Positions 51,299-60,549 of a DNA stretch of 64,000 nt are shown in pieces. Origin of the DNA: CBDDDW01 sp965226805. Its GTDB lineage: Bacteria > Chloroflexota > Dehalococcoidia > Lucifugimonadales > JAGWBF01. Position 1 is the stretch's first letter. Each line of letters opens with the position of its first letter. The DNA lies in assembly GCA_965226805.1 (NCBI GenBank), contig CBDDDW010000027.1, positions 1-64,000 on the forward strand, in the 5' to 3' direction. Both the position numbers and the translations under genes were made by a program. The notes under the pieces were generated by a model that saw only the letters and a list, made by a program, of their open reading frames with translations, was not told where the DNA came from and ran no database searches.

Positions 51299-51484
51299 AT
51301 GAAGTGCGAGATATGTGATAAGAAAGGCATGTCGGGCAACAACGTGAGCCACTCCAAACGGCGCACGAAGACCCGCTTCCTGCCGAACGTCCACAAGCAG
51401 ACCTTGGCTCTGGACGGTCAGATGGTGAGGGTCAAGATTTGCACCCGCTGCCTCAGGACCCTGCACAAACTCCCAAGGACCTAG
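51299..51484 (+). CDS. rpmB: 50S ribosomal protein L28
   Basis: This large-subunit protein has 61 residues. It has MKCEICDKKGMSGNNVSHSK with C3 and C6, the RRTKTRFLPNVHKQTL core, and KICTRCLRTLHK with C48 and C51. It is thus a zinc-binding (C+) form. It is transcribed away from the FakA-like gene. The 104-base divergent space must hold both promoters, but none stood out clearly. Confidence 0.95.
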   Translation: MKCEICDKKGMSGNNVSHSKRRTKTRFLPNVHKQTLALDGQMVRVKICTRCLRTLHKLPRT

Positions 51485-51728
51485 GGTCCTGTGTCCCAAG
51501 CTGGTTTAATAATTTGCGACACACGACTAGGGTCCTGTGGCTTGGCCTATCCCGCCATCAATGGTTCAACCAGCTCACAATAAGCGGGAAGCTGTCGCCC
51601 GCTCACCCTCAGAGCTTCTGAGTTTATTCCGTTTAGACCCACCGGGAAACCTGATCTTGTAGCTAATCTCAACCCCGAATCACCCAATTTGGGGGTTTCC
51701 GCACAAGCTCTGAGCAGGAAGCCCTTCT

Positions 51729-51807
51729 CGCCCGCTCACTCTAAGCGGGAACTCTATCCGCCCGCAAGCTCTAAGCGGGAGCTCTATCCCCCCGCTCACC
51801 CTGAGCG
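51729..51807. repeat. Short tandem repeat, 30-base unit
   Basis: Units at 51729-51758 and 51759-51788 read CGCCCGC(TCA/AAG)CTCTAAGCGGGA(A/G)CTCTATC. A third partial copy begins at 51789. The CCCGC and GCGGG arms can pair within each unit. There are no spacers, so this is not a CRISPR array. Confidence 0.75.
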
Positions 51808-51885
51808 TGTCGAAGGGCCTTGTTTTTGCTGAGTTTTCTCTGGTTCAGGGCACTAATAACCAGTCAATTTAAATTGTGATAACAA

Positions 51886-51973
51886 TGTCATTCTGAGCAA
51901 AGCGAAGAATCTGGGGTGGCCGTGGTTAACCCCTCCCCAGATTCTTCGGTCGCTCGGCTCCCTCAGAATGACA
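51886..51973. repeat. 88-base inverted repeat (hairpin element)
   Basis: The left arm TGTCATTCTGAG...CGAAGAATCTGGGG pairs with the right arm CCCCAGATTCTTCGG...CTCAGAATGACA around a short central loop. A related but more decayed copy lies at about 34725-34830 between cofH and cofD (CGTCACCCTGAG...GATTCTTCGCC...CTCAGAATGACA). It is likely to fold in RNA or single-stranded DNA; it might also act as a bidirectional terminator, which is unproven. Confidence 0.75.
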
Positions 51974-52000
51974 TGCGAGCGAAATCTTGTTGACTAGGTA

Positions 52001-52714
52001 CTAGGCGCCAGCGACATCCTCGATGCTGGCCCTCAGTTTACCCATAGCCGCCTCTACTGAGTCCACTTTGTTGAATATGGCGGAGCCCGCCACCAGTATC
52101 GTGGCCCCGGCTCTTACCGCCGAAAGGGCCGTGTCAGGGTTAATGCCCCCGTCCACCTGAATCTCGGCGCCATATCCCCTTTCCTCCAGAAATTCCTTGA
52201 GCCTGGCTACCTTGCCCAAGGCCTCGGGTATCAGCTTCTGGCCCGCGAACCCAGGATTCACCGTGCCCACGAGTGCGATGTCCACGTAGGACAGCACTTC
52301 CTCGATCGCCGCCAGTGGTGTGGAAGGGTTTATGGCCACGCCAACCTGAAGACCGCTGTCCTTGATCTGGTGGATCACCCTGTGGAGGTGCAGACACGAC
52401 TCGCTATGGATTATGAGGTGATCGGCGCCCGCCTTTATGAATTCGGGTATGAAGCGGTCCGGCTGATCGATCATCAGGTGGACATTCAACGGCAGGCTGG
52501 TGGAGGAGCGTATGCCCTCCACGACTACCGGGCCCATGGTGATGTTGGGGACGAACTGCCCATCCATCACATCCACGTGTATATAGTCGGCGCCCGCTCG
52601 TTCGACCTCCTGGACCTGCTCCCCCAGGCGGCTAAAGTCGGCCGCCAGGATTGACGGCGCTATCTTCACCGCCCGTCTCGAAGCTTCGTCTCTAGCGATG
52701 GTCGGCACAGTCAT
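52001..52714 (-). CDS. rpe: Ribulose-phosphate 3-epimerase
   Basis: This pentose phosphate enzyme interconverts ribulose 5-phosphate and xylulose 5-phosphate. The 237 residues form a TIM barrel with KIAPSILAADFSRLGEQV, DYIHVDVMDGQFVPNITMGP (metal-binding His and Asp), HLMIDQPD, and TVNPGFAGQKLIPEAL. IQVDGGINPDTA and VAGSAIFNK complete the phosphate site. The length is slightly above the 220 usual. It is the last gene in the leftward arginine group, 55 bases after argH. Confidence 0.95.
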   Translation of the reverse strand: MTVPTIARDEASRRAVKIAPSILAADFSRLGEQVQEVERAGADYIHVDVMDGQFVPNITMGPVVVEGIRSSTSLPLNVHLMIDQPDRFIPEFIKAGADHLIIHSESCLHLHRVIHQIKDSGLQVGVAINPSTPLAAIEEVLSYVDIALVGTVNPGFAGQKLIPEALGKVARLKEFLEERGYGAEIQVDGGINPDTALSAVRAGATILVAGSAIFNKVDSVEAAMGKLRASIEDVAGA

Positions 52715-52769
52715 CTCTACCCCTTATTGTGCATAGTTATGTTAAGCAGGTGAACTGCGGCTTCCGGCC

Positions 52770-54152
52770 CTACTTGGACCCCTCCAAGAAACTTCGTCTG
52801 TGGGCCAGGGCGTCCTCCAGAATGCTCCTGGCCTCTGCCAGCGCAGCGTCGACCCGCCGGGGCGCCGTGCCACCCTCCACGTCCCGCGCAGCGACGGAAG
52901 TCTCAGGCGTAATGGAGTGTACATCTTCGCCAAATTGGGGCGAGAATCGCCGGTACTCTTCTATGGACAGCTCTTGGAGGGCTTTTCCGCCTTCAATGGC
53001 GTATTGACACAGGCTACCCACGATCCCGTGAGCTTCCCGGAAGGGCAGACCCTTCTTGATTACCAGATAATCGGCCAGGTCCGTAGCGAGTATGTAGTCC
53101 TCACCAGCCGCTCTTGCCATGCGGTCTCCCTTCACCTCCATGGTTGCGACCATGCCGGTGAACGCATCCAGTGTAGCTAACAGCGTGTCCACTGTGTCAA
53201 ATGTTCCCTGCTTGTCTTCCTGCATGTCCAGGTTGTAGGTGAGGGGGAGGCCCTTGAGTACCGTCAAAAGGCCCATGAGGTGGCCGTACACGCGGCCAGT
53301 CTTGGCTCGGGCCAGCTCCGCGGCGTCGGGGTTCCGCTTCTGGGGCATGATGCTGCTCCCTGAAACGAAGCCCTCAGCGAGCGCTATGAAGTCGAACTCC
53401 TGTGAGGACCAGATCACGATCTCCTCCGCCAGCCTGGACAAGTGCATCATGCATATGGCCGCGGCGCTGTGGTACTCCACGAGGAAATCCCTGTCGGACA
53501 CTGCGTCCATGCTGTTAGGACTGACTTGAGAGAAGCCCAGCTCCCTTGCCAGGAACTCTCGGTCCGAGGGATAAGGGACCCCTGCCAGCGCTCCGCTGCC
53601 TAGCGGGAGAACGTCGGTCCGCTTGAAGCAGTCCAGGAAGCGGGTGCAGTCCCGCTGAAGCATGTGGAAATAGGCCAGGAGGTGGTGGGCAAACAGCACA
53701 GGCTGAGCCCTCTGAAGGTGGGTATAGCCGGGCATCACCACATCCTTGTGGTTCTCGGCCACATCCAGCAGAGCCTTCTGGAGAGCTCGACATCCACCGA
53801 GGGTATCGCGGATACTCCCCTTGAGGTACATCCTCATGTCAACGCACACCTGGTCGTTGCGGGAACGCCCGGTGTGCAGCTTCCCGGCCACTTCGCTACC
53901 GATCTTCTCGTGCAGCCGGGCCTCCACGTTCATGTGGATATCTCCCAGCTCGACCTTCCAGGGAAAGGTTTCGCCCTCGATCTCCTCACGGATGGACGCC
54001 AAACCCTCGACGATTAGAGTGGCCTCATTGTCAGAAATGATCCCTTGCTTCGCCAGCATCCGGGCATGGACTATTGAACCGGCGATGTCCTCCTTGTACA
54101 ATCGCCGGTCATAATGCAGGGATGCGGTGTAGTTGTGGCCCCTATCGCTCAT
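52770..54152 (-). CDS. argH: Argininosuccinate lyase
   Basis: This enzyme splits argininosuccinate into arginine and fumarate, the last step of arginine synthesis. The 460 residues show TGRSRNDQVCVDMRMYL, PGYTHLQRAQPVLFAHHLLA with the catalytic His, and the mobile signature loop GSSIMPQKRNPDAAELARAK. The start is ATG at 54152. It lies 65 bases after argG, the usual argG-argH order. Confidence 0.96.
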   Translation of the reverse strand: MSDRGHNYTASLHYDRRLYKEDIAGSIVHARMLAKQGIISDNEATLIVEGLASIREEIEGETFPWKVELGDIHMNVEARLHEKIGSEVAGKLHTGRSRNDQVCVDMRMYLKGSIRDTLGGCRALQKALLDVAENHKDVVMPGYTHLQRAQPVLFAHHLLAYFHMLQRDCTRFLDCFKRTDVLPLGSGALAGVPYPSDREFLARELGFSQVSPNSMDAVSDRDFLVEYHSAAAICMMHLSRLAEEIVIWSSQEFDFIALAEGFVSGSSIMPQKRNPDAAELARAKTGRVYGHLMGLLTVLKGLPLTYNLDMQEDKQGTFDTVDTLLATLDAFTGMVATMEVKGDRMARAAGEDYILATDLADYLVIKKGLPFREAHGIVGSLCQYAIEGGKALQELSIEEYRRFSPQFGEDVHSITPETSVAARDVEGGTAPRRVDAALAEARSILEDALAHRRSFLEGSK

Positions 54153-54217
54153 TATTGATGTCCATCAGCCCTGGGATTTATCTCAGTACACCATGGACGG
54201 TGTAGCGGATATCCTTA

Positions 54218-55429
54218 CTACTCCTCGCGGTCCTCCTGTACCCTGGCCTGGGTACGTACCGGGAGCCCGTAGATGGAGATGAACCCCTCCGACGCCCGAT
54301 GGTCGAATTTGTCGCCGCGGTCGTAGGTGGCCAGGTCGTGACTGTAGAGGGCATGGGGAGATCCTCTCCCCACCACACTACATCTGCCCTTGAGCAGCTT
54401 TACCCTAACCGTGCCGCTGACGTACTCCTGGGTGCTCCGCACGTAGGCATCCAGGTCGCGGCGGTGCCGGGTGAACCAGAGGCCGTTGTAGACCACATCG
54501 GCGTACTCCTGGACGATGCGGGCCTTGAGACGTGCTTGCTCCTTGCTCAGCGTCATCGCCTCCAGCGCCTTGTGGGCTGAGTGGAGCACGACACCGGCCG
54601 GCGCTTCGTAGACCTCCCTGGACTTGATGCCCACCAGCCGGTTCTCGACGTGGTCGATTCTGCCGACCCCGTGCTCTCCACCCAGACTGTTCAGGTGACG
54701 GACCAGGTCCACGCCTTCCATCTCTTCTCCATCAAGCGAGAAGGGAAGACCTTTCTGGAAGGCTATCTCCAGGTAAACCGGCTCATCGGGCGTGGCGTTC
54801 ACGGGCTTTGTCCAGGCGAAGGCGTCTTCGGGCGGCTCTTTCCAGGGGTCCTCCAGGTCGCCAGTCTCGACACTTCTCCCCCACAGGTTCTCGTCCACGG
54901 AGTAGATATTCCTGCCTTCCGGCACTGGTATGTCATGCTTGTGGGCGTACTCCACTTCCTCCTCACGGTTCATACCCCACTCGCGGATCGGCGCGATCAC
55001 CTGAAGGTCTGGGGCGAGCGCCGCAACGCTCACGTCTATGCGCACCTGGTCGTTGCCTTTGCCGGTGCAGCCGTGGGCAACGGCGTAAGCCTTTTCCTTG
55101 CGGGCCGTCTCGACCAAGTTGCGGGCTATGAGGGGGCGCCCCAGGGCAGTGGCCAGCGGGTACTCCCCTTCGTAGATCGCACCCGCTTGAAGGGCAGGGG
55201 AGATGAAATCCCGGTAAAATGCCTCTTTCCCGTCAACTGTCAGTGCCTTTGCGGCACCGATGGTTAGGGCGCGCTGCCTTATGTCGTCCAACTCGACCAT
55301 GCCCAGGTCGATGGTCAAGGTAACCACCTGGGCCTGGTATTTTTCCTGGAGCCAGCGGATGGCCACCGAGGTGTCCAGTCCGCCGCTGTAAGCAAGAACG
55401 ATCTTTTTGTCGCTTACTTCCCGGCTCAT
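54218..55429 (-). CDS. argG: Argininosuccinate synthase
   Basis: This enzyme joins citrulline and aspartate with ATP. The 403 residues have the N-type ATP pyrophosphatase P-loop VLAYSGGLDTSVAIRWL (11-27) and GCTGKGNDQVRID, plus SVDENLWGRSVE. C-terminal LKGRCSVVGRGSPHALYSHD is family-typical. It starts five bases after argD ends, so the two are closely coupled. Confidence 0.96.
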   Translation of the reverse strand: MSREVSDKKIVLAYSGGLDTSVAIRWLQEKYQAQVVTLTIDLGMVELDDIRQRALTIGAAKALTVDGKEAFYRDFISPALQAGAIYEGEYPLATALGRPLIARNLVETARKEKAYAVAHGCTGKGNDQVRIDVSVAALAPDLQVIAPIREWGMNREEEVEYAHKHDIPVPEGRNIYSVDENLWGRSVETGDLEDPWKEPPEDAFAWTKPVNATPDEPVYLEIAFQKGLPFSLDGEEMEGVDLVRHLNSLGGEHGVGRIDHVENRLVGIKSREVYEAPAGVVLHSAHKALEAMTLSKEQARLKARIVQEYADVVYNGLWFTRHRRDLDAYVRSTQEYVSGTVRVKLLKGRCSVVGRGSPHALYSHDLATYDRGDKFDHRASEGFISIYGLPVRTQARVQEDREE

Positions 55430-55434
55430 GTCCC

Positions 55435-56658
55435 CTATACCTTCTTCAGTGCCGCCTCCAGGCGAACCACCGCCCCATCTACCTCTTCCCTGGTGACGTT
55501 AAGGGGCGGCATGAACCGTACCGCGTTGGGCCTGACGGGATTCAAGAGCAGGCCCTCCTCATTGCAAAGCGAGACCACCCTGCCGGATATCTCCTCGTTG
55601 AACTCCACCGCGATCAACAGGCCCCTGCCCCTGACGTCGGTCACCAAGTCGGAACGGGATTTTAGGCTGCGAAGCTGCTCCATCAGATAGTCCCCAGTGG
55701 CCCGGCTCTGAGAGGAAAGGTCGTGGTCAAGGATGTACTTGGTCGATGCGTATGCGGCTGCACAGGTCAGGGCATTGCCCCCAAAGGTTGAGCCGTGGTC
55801 CCCAGGCTCCAGTGCCATGCAGTAGTCCTTGGACATGAAGGCGCCGATGGGCACCCCTCCTCCCAATCCCTTGGCCAGAGCGACCACATCCGGCTCCACG
55901 TCGAACTGTTGGTAGCCGAAGAAGGTGCCGGTACGACCGAAGCCCGTCTGCACTTCATCCAGGATAAGCAGCAGATTTCGGCTGTCACACCAGTCTCGTA
56001 CCCTCTTCAGGTAATCTTCCGCGGGAATGACTACCCCTCCTTCTCCCTGAATGGGCTCCAACATAACGGCGGCGGTACGCTCGTTGGTGGCCTCTATGAC
56101 AGCCTCCACGCTATTGTACTCCACGTGGACGAAGCCTGGGATCAGGGGTCTGAAGGGCTCCTGATAATGGGGCTGGCCGGCGGCTGCCACCGTAGTGAGG
56201 GTGCGGCCATGAAAAGAGTTGTTGGCCGTGATGACTTCGTACGCGCCGTCCAGGTTCTTCCTCCCGTATTTCCTGGCCAGCTTTATTACGCCTTCAACGG
56301 CCTCGGCGCCGCTGTTACAGAAGAACACCTTGTCGAGGCAGCTATTCTCCACAAGGAGCTGCGCCAGCAGGAGCTGGGGCTTGGTGTAGAACTGGTTGGA
56401 GGTCTGGAGCAGGGCGCCGGCCTGTTCCACGATGGCCTGAGTGATGGCCGGATGCGCGTGCCCCAGGTTGTTCACGGCCCACCCTGCCGTGAAGTCCAGG
56501 TATTCCTTCCCGTTGACGTCCCACACGCGGGTCCCTTCACCCCGTTCGATTACCACGGGCTGACGCCTCACGGTGAACATGTAATACTGCTTTTCCATCG
56601 CGACCCAGTCGGCCTGGCCTCGCCTCTGTGGGGGCGCCGAGCCGGAAACGTCGCTCAT
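55435..56658 (-). CDS. argD: Acetylornithine aminotransferase
   Basis: This PLP enzyme makes N-acetylornithine from the semialdehyde. The 407 residues have VFFCNSGAEAVEGVIKLARK, NSFHGRTLTTVAAAGQ, LLILDEVQTGFGRTG with the PLP-contacting Asp, and the Schiff-base Lys in VVALAKGLGGGVPIGAF. Class III aminotransferases overlap in sequence, so ornithine or 4-aminobutyrate activity is possible, but the operon context favours ArgD. Its ATG overlaps the stop of the UPF0182 gene as ATGA. Confidence 0.93.
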   Translation of the reverse strand: MSDVSGSAPPQRRGQADWVAMEKQYYMFTVRRQPVVIERGEGTRVWDVNGKEYLDFTAGWAVNNLGHAHPAITQAIVEQAGALLQTSNQFYTKPQLLLAQLLVENSCLDKVFFCNSGAEAVEGVIKLARKYGRKNLDGAYEVITANNSFHGRTLTTVAAAGQPHYQEPFRPLIPGFVHVEYNSVEAVIEATNERTAAVMLEPIQGEGGVVIPAEDYLKRVRDWCDSRNLLLILDEVQTGFGRTGTFFGYQQFDVEPDVVALAKGLGGGVPIGAFMSKDYCMALEPGDHGSTFGGNALTCAAAYASTKYILDHDLSSQSRATGDYLMEQLRSLKSRSDLVTDVRGRGLLIAVEFNEEISGRVVSLCNEEGLLLNPVRPNAVRFMPPLNVTREEVDGAVVRLEAALKKV

Positions 56659-59486
56659 TGTTGACCTCCCTGCAGGGCCTGGTTCAATCTCCTCAGGGCC
56701 TCCTCGAGGGCTGTGAGGCTGTCTCTCAGGCGCTCAACCTCCTCACCAGCCAGGTCCAGCTCTCGCCGGACGTCTGAGAGCCCCGGGCCGGGGGTGTCGT
56801 CGGGCGCCGGCGTTCCAGATCCCACAGTACCTTGTCCAACTCCGAGCACTCGTTCCCAGTCAACATCTTTGCAAAGGCTGTCCGTCATGACCGGCTTCTC
56901 TACCAACAACCCGAGGCTATCGCAAAGGGTATTCGTCATAACTACCTTGTTGGCATCGGCCACGATCACCTTCTTCAGCTCGGGGAGGGGAAGTGCCTGG
57001 GCTCGAATATAGAGCGGCTCTACGTACAAGACCGAATCGTCTATCGGGATAGCCAGGAGATTCCCTCTGATGCACAGCTTCCCCTCGGGACAGAGGAGGC
57101 TCAATTCCTTGCCGATCTCATCGTCGCCGGTAATTCGGCCTTCTATCTGCTCTGGGCCGAACACCTGCAGATTCTTGGGAAACAGGAACGTAACCAGTTT
57201 CCCATAGTTCTCCCCGTCGCTGCGGGCGGCCATCCACCCGACCATGTTCTTCTTCTCCACTCCCCCGGGAGTAAAGGGTAATAGCAGAACGAACTCCTCT
57301 TCCTCCTCACCCGGCAGCTTCATGATGATGTAGTATGGCTCGATATCCTGAGTATTGATGGATGTCTCGAAGACCTCCCGCGCCGTGGCCCAGAGGTCCT
57401 CTCGCAGGAAGAAATCTTGCGGGTTCCGCATATGGTAGCGGAGATTTATCTCTGCCTGGGCAGCGAACAGGTCTATGGGATAGCGTATGTGGTCCCGTAA
57501 GCCGGTGTCCAGCTCATCGATCCGGTCGAAATCCTTGAACATGTCAGGGAACGCCTTGTCGTAGATCTGTATTAATGGATCTTCCGGCTCAATTATGAAG
57601 AAATCTACAGTGCCGTTATATGCGTCTATCACCACCTTGACACTATTGCGAATGTAATTGAAATCACCCAGGAGGAGGTTCTGGGAATACGCATAGCGGT
57701 CGGTTGTCGTGTAGGCATCCTGAATCCACCACATCCTTCCGGTGTCCCCCAACACGAGGTATGGGTCGGAATCCAGGTGCAGAAACGGCGCTATCGTGCT
57801 TACCCGATCCTGTATTTCCCTCCTGTACTGGACTCGGCTCTCCCCGGTAATTTGTCCGCTTATCAAGATATTGAAGTCAAGGAGCTGCCAGCTGTAGGCG
57901 ATCCTCCGTAGAAACGACCCGATTTTTACTCCTCCAATGCCGGCGTAATTGGTAAATTGCGGGGTCCCCTCCGGACCGGGAAAGTCAAACTCCTCGGTTT
58001 CGGAATTTACGATTACGAACCCCTTCGTATTCTCGCCGTAGTACACCTCCGGCCTTGACACCTTCAACCTGCCAAGAGGATCCTCGGGAGGCACGTTTTT
58101 CAGGAAAAACTCCGGCCTCCCTTCCTCGGTGTAGTCGGTCACCGGGCTCATGGCCACTCCGAAGCCATGAGTGTAGGCTAGTTTGCGGTTGACCCAATTC
58201 TGGGCGTCCAGCTCCAGGTCCTCTGGAGACAGCTCCCTCGCTGACAACATCACCTGGCGGAAGTCTCCGTCGGGGAATCGGTACCGGTCCACGTCGACGC
58301 CGACAAAAGTATAGTATTGCCTGAAGGTCTGTATCTGATTGTAGGTCTGGCGAAGGGGCCGGTGGTCCCAGAGCCGGATATTGGATATGGTCTCAGGGTT
58401 GTTCTCTATCGTCTCAGCCGTCACATCTTCGGTATATGCAAACTGCTTCTCCTCGATCACATCCAGTTGGTAAGCCGCTCTGGTGAACTGAATGGCCCGA
58501 TCGATGTATTGCTCTTCCCGGGTAAACTCGTTCGGCCTCACCCTGACCCGCTGGAAAAGCGTCGGGTATATGCCTCCGGCCAAAACAGCCAGGACGGCCC
58601 AAAGGGAGAAGGAGGCTATAATCAGCCTCTGTCCCCCATAGAAGTTGCTCAAGACGAAACCCGCAGCCGACACCAGGGCGATGGCAACCAATAGCCACAG
58701 CACTGGGAGCCTGGCGTTGACATCCGTATAGCCCGCCCCCGGGGCCGCTCCCCTACCCGAGAAGACCAGCTCGAAAATATCCAGGTAATGGGCCGCGGCT
58801 ATGGTGAGCATCAAAAACGCACCAAGGATCGCCACGTGACCTGTGATCTTGGGAGTGATGGTTAGCTTTATACCTCTTAGGGCGAAGATCGCAAGGTATA
58901 GGGCGACCACAGCAACAAGTATCGCGATGACTAGACCCATGAACCAGCCCTGTATGAAGTGGAATATCGGCATGACAGCCACATGGAAGGACATGTCCTT
59001 GTGGAACTGGGGGTCCTCTATGCCAAAAGGCACCCGGTTGAAATAGACGAGGAACGTCTCCCACCGGCCCTGGGCCACGAATCCAAACACCACGCTCATG
59101 ACCAAGGCCACCACAACCGTTCCGGCAATCACCCCGGAGCGGGCGAGCCTGTACACCTCCAGTGGGACGGCTAGAATCGACTCTCCCCTCGAAAAGCGGA
59201 AGGCGAGGTAGAGGTTCGCCGCTAGCAGAATGGCCGCGACGATCGTGCCGACAAAGAATAGCCAGACGCGCGTCCACAGGATCTTGGTGTACACGCTGCG
59301 GAAGTCCAGGGAGCCGAACCAGAGCAAGTCGGTGTAAATCCCTTTGACGACAGAGAGCAGTACGACGATCAAGATCAGGGAAACGATCGCGACGGCAACT
59401 CTGGCTATCAGCTTGACGCTACGTTCTCTGATCTCTAGGGCCTCTCTGTCGCCCCAGGGAGGGGACCCATCTCCATTAGTACTCAA
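56655..59486 (-). CDS. UPF0182 family membrane protein
   Basis: This is a 943-residue protein of an uncharacterised family found in actinobacteria, cyanobacteria and Chloroflexota. About seven membrane helices lie in the first 310 residues. A large extracytoplasmic-type domain follows, with family segments such as YIDRAIQFTRAAYQLD, NIRLWDHRPL, YTHGFGVAMSPV and VYYGENTKGFVIVNSETEEF. A Pro/Gly linker leads to a C-terminal coiled coil (RRELDLAGEEVERLRDSLTA). The function is unknown. It is embedded in an arginine gene run and overlaps argD by four bases. Confidence 0.9.
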   Translation of the reverse strand: MSTNGDGSPPWGDREALEIRERSVKLIARVAVAIVSLILIVVLLSVVKGIYTDLLWFGSLDFRSVYTKILWTRVWLFFVGTIVAAILLAANLYLAFRFSRGESILAVPLEVYRLARSGVIAGTVVVALVMSVVFGFVAQGRWETFLVYFNRVPFGIEDPQFHKDMSFHVAVMPIFHFIQGWFMGLVIAILVAVVALYLAIFALRGIKLTITPKITGHVAILGAFLMLTIAAAHYLDIFELVFSGRGAAPGAGYTDVNARLPVLWLLVAIALVSAAGFVLSNFYGGQRLIIASFSLWAVLAVLAGGIYPTLFQRVRVRPNEFTREEQYIDRAIQFTRAAYQLDVIEEKQFAYTEDVTAETIENNPETISNIRLWDHRPLRQTYNQIQTFRQYYTFVGVDVDRYRFPDGDFRQVMLSARELSPEDLELDAQNWVNRKLAYTHGFGVAMSPVTDYTEEGRPEFFLKNVPPEDPLGRLKVSRPEVYYGENTKGFVIVNSETEEFDFPGPEGTPQFTNYAGIGGVKIGSFLRRIAYSWQLLDFNILISGQITGESRVQYRREIQDRVSTIAPFLHLDSDPYLVLGDTGRMWWIQDAYTTTDRYAYSQNLLLGDFNYIRNSVKVVIDAYNGTVDFFIIEPEDPLIQIYDKAFPDMFKDFDRIDELDTGLRDHIRYPIDLFAAQAEINLRYHMRNPQDFFLREDLWATAREVFETSINTQDIEPYYIIMKLPGEEEEEFVLLLPFTPGGVEKKNMVGWMAARSDGENYGKLVTFLFPKNLQVFGPEQIEGRITGDDEIGKELSLLCPEGKLCIRGNLLAIPIDDSVLYVEPLYIRAQALPLPELKKVIVADANKVVMTNTLCDSLGLLVEKPVMTDSLCKDVDWERVLGVGQGTVGSGTPAPDDTPGPGLSDVRRELDLAGEEVERLRDSLTALEEALRRLNQALQGGQQ

Positions 59487-59561
59487 ATTAGACCTCTCTA
59501 CAATTCAAGATCTGGTGGCGCGCCGCTCACCGACAGTCCCCATTCCCGGGGACTTGGCGGG

Positions 59562-60359
59562 TTACCTGGTTATCCGTGTACCAACGGTCGCCACTCCCAT
59601 GCATTCCATCAGCGCTCCGGGCTCCCGGCCGTCAATGATGTCAGTGACGGCCACTCTCTCGACGGCGCGGATGCAAGCTCCCAGCTTGGGGATCATCCCG
59701 CCTTTGACTACACTGGACGAAAGCAATAGCTTCGCGCTTCTCGCGTTAAGGCGCTGGATAACCCTGCCGGCGCTGTCCATTACGCCCCCCACGTCGGTCA
59801 AGAATATCAGCCTTTCAGCAGATATGGCATAGGCCAACTCGCCGGCAACAGTGTCCCCGTTTATGTTAAGAATTGAACCCGAATACCTGGAGCTGTCCAC
59901 CGGATGTAACCCGATGGGAGCCACCAGAGGTATGTAACCCCCTTGAAGGGCTTGGAGAATGGGTTGAGGATTCACGGCTGTCACCTCACCCACGTACCCC
60001 AGGTCCTCGTCGAACACCCGAGCCTCGAGGAGCCCTCCGTCAACCCCGCTCAGTCCCAACGCCTTGGCGTCCAGGGCCATCAAGGACGCGACAAGCTGCT
60101 TGTTCACAAGACCCGTCAGGACCGCCGTAACGATCTCCAGGCTCTTGGCGTCGGTGACCCTCAGTCCTCGGATGAATCGGGGTACGGTTCCCTGGCGCCG
60201 CATCCACTGAGATATGATCTGGCCTCCTCCATGAACAACCACCAGGTTCACTCCGCGTCGCTGCAGGGCCGCCAAGTCCTCCAGCGTAGTATCGTGGCTG
60301 CCCAGGGTGCTGCCCCCGATCTTAACGACTACCATTTTCGATGGTGGGCTAACTGCCAC
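59562..60359 (-). CDS. argB: Acetylglutamate kinase
   Basis: This enzyme phosphorylates N-acetylglutamate in the second committed step to arginine. The 265 residues show VVKIGGSTLGSHD near the N terminus, NLVVVHGGGQIISQWM, NINGDTVAGELAYAISA, and LIFLTDVGGVMDSAGRV. KGGMIPKLGACIRAV is the last landmark. The longest start is GTG 60359; an ATG eight codons later (60335) is equally possible, and neither has a strong ribosome-binding site. It is slightly short for the family. It is separated from argJ by 190 bases with no evident feature. Confidence 0.93.
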   Translation of the reverse strand: MAVSPPSKMVVVKIGGSTLGSHDTTLEDLAALQRRGVNLVVVHGGGQIISQWMRRQGTVPRFIRGLRVTDAKSLEIVTAVLTGLVNKQLVASLMALDAKALGLSGVDGGLLEARVFDEDLGYVGEVTAVNPQPILQALQGGYIPLVAPIGLHPVDSSRYSGSILNINGDTVAGELAYAISAERLIFLTDVGGVMDSAGRVIQRLNARSAKLLLSSSVVKGGMIPKLGACIRAVERVAVTDIIDGREPGALMECMGVATVGTRITR

Positions 60360-60549
60360 TCAATACTACATCCTTGGCTACTGTTTGGAAACCGGTGACG
60401 CCACCATATCTTCAGAGGAGCTATGTGATACGCTGAGATCGCCGCTGTGTGGTCCGCGCGATTCAACAGGGGATTGTGGCCATTCGGCGAGGCCCGCCTT
60501 CTAACTGGGCAGCTCCTCGGTCCGTCCCCTACACCGTGGGCAGCCGGTA

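Larger units (their letters stand above)
51485..52000. repeat. Repeat-rich intergenic region after rpmB
   Basis: This 516-base gap has no credible gene. It contains a 30-base tandem unit repeated twice plus a partial third copy (51729-51788 and on). Each unit holds a CCCGC...GCGGG hairpin. A CACCCTGAGCGTGTCGAAGGG motif lies near 51797-51817. A long inverted repeat occupies 51886-51973. The segment around 51485-51720 is unassigned. Confidence 0.7.

Noticed and set aside
51729..51807. Possible CRISPR array
   Set aside because: There are only two and a part units, directly abutting without spacers, and no cas genes nearby.
55795..56664. Long open frame on the plus strand (289 codons)
   Set aside because: It is antisense to argD, whose catalytic motifs are intact.
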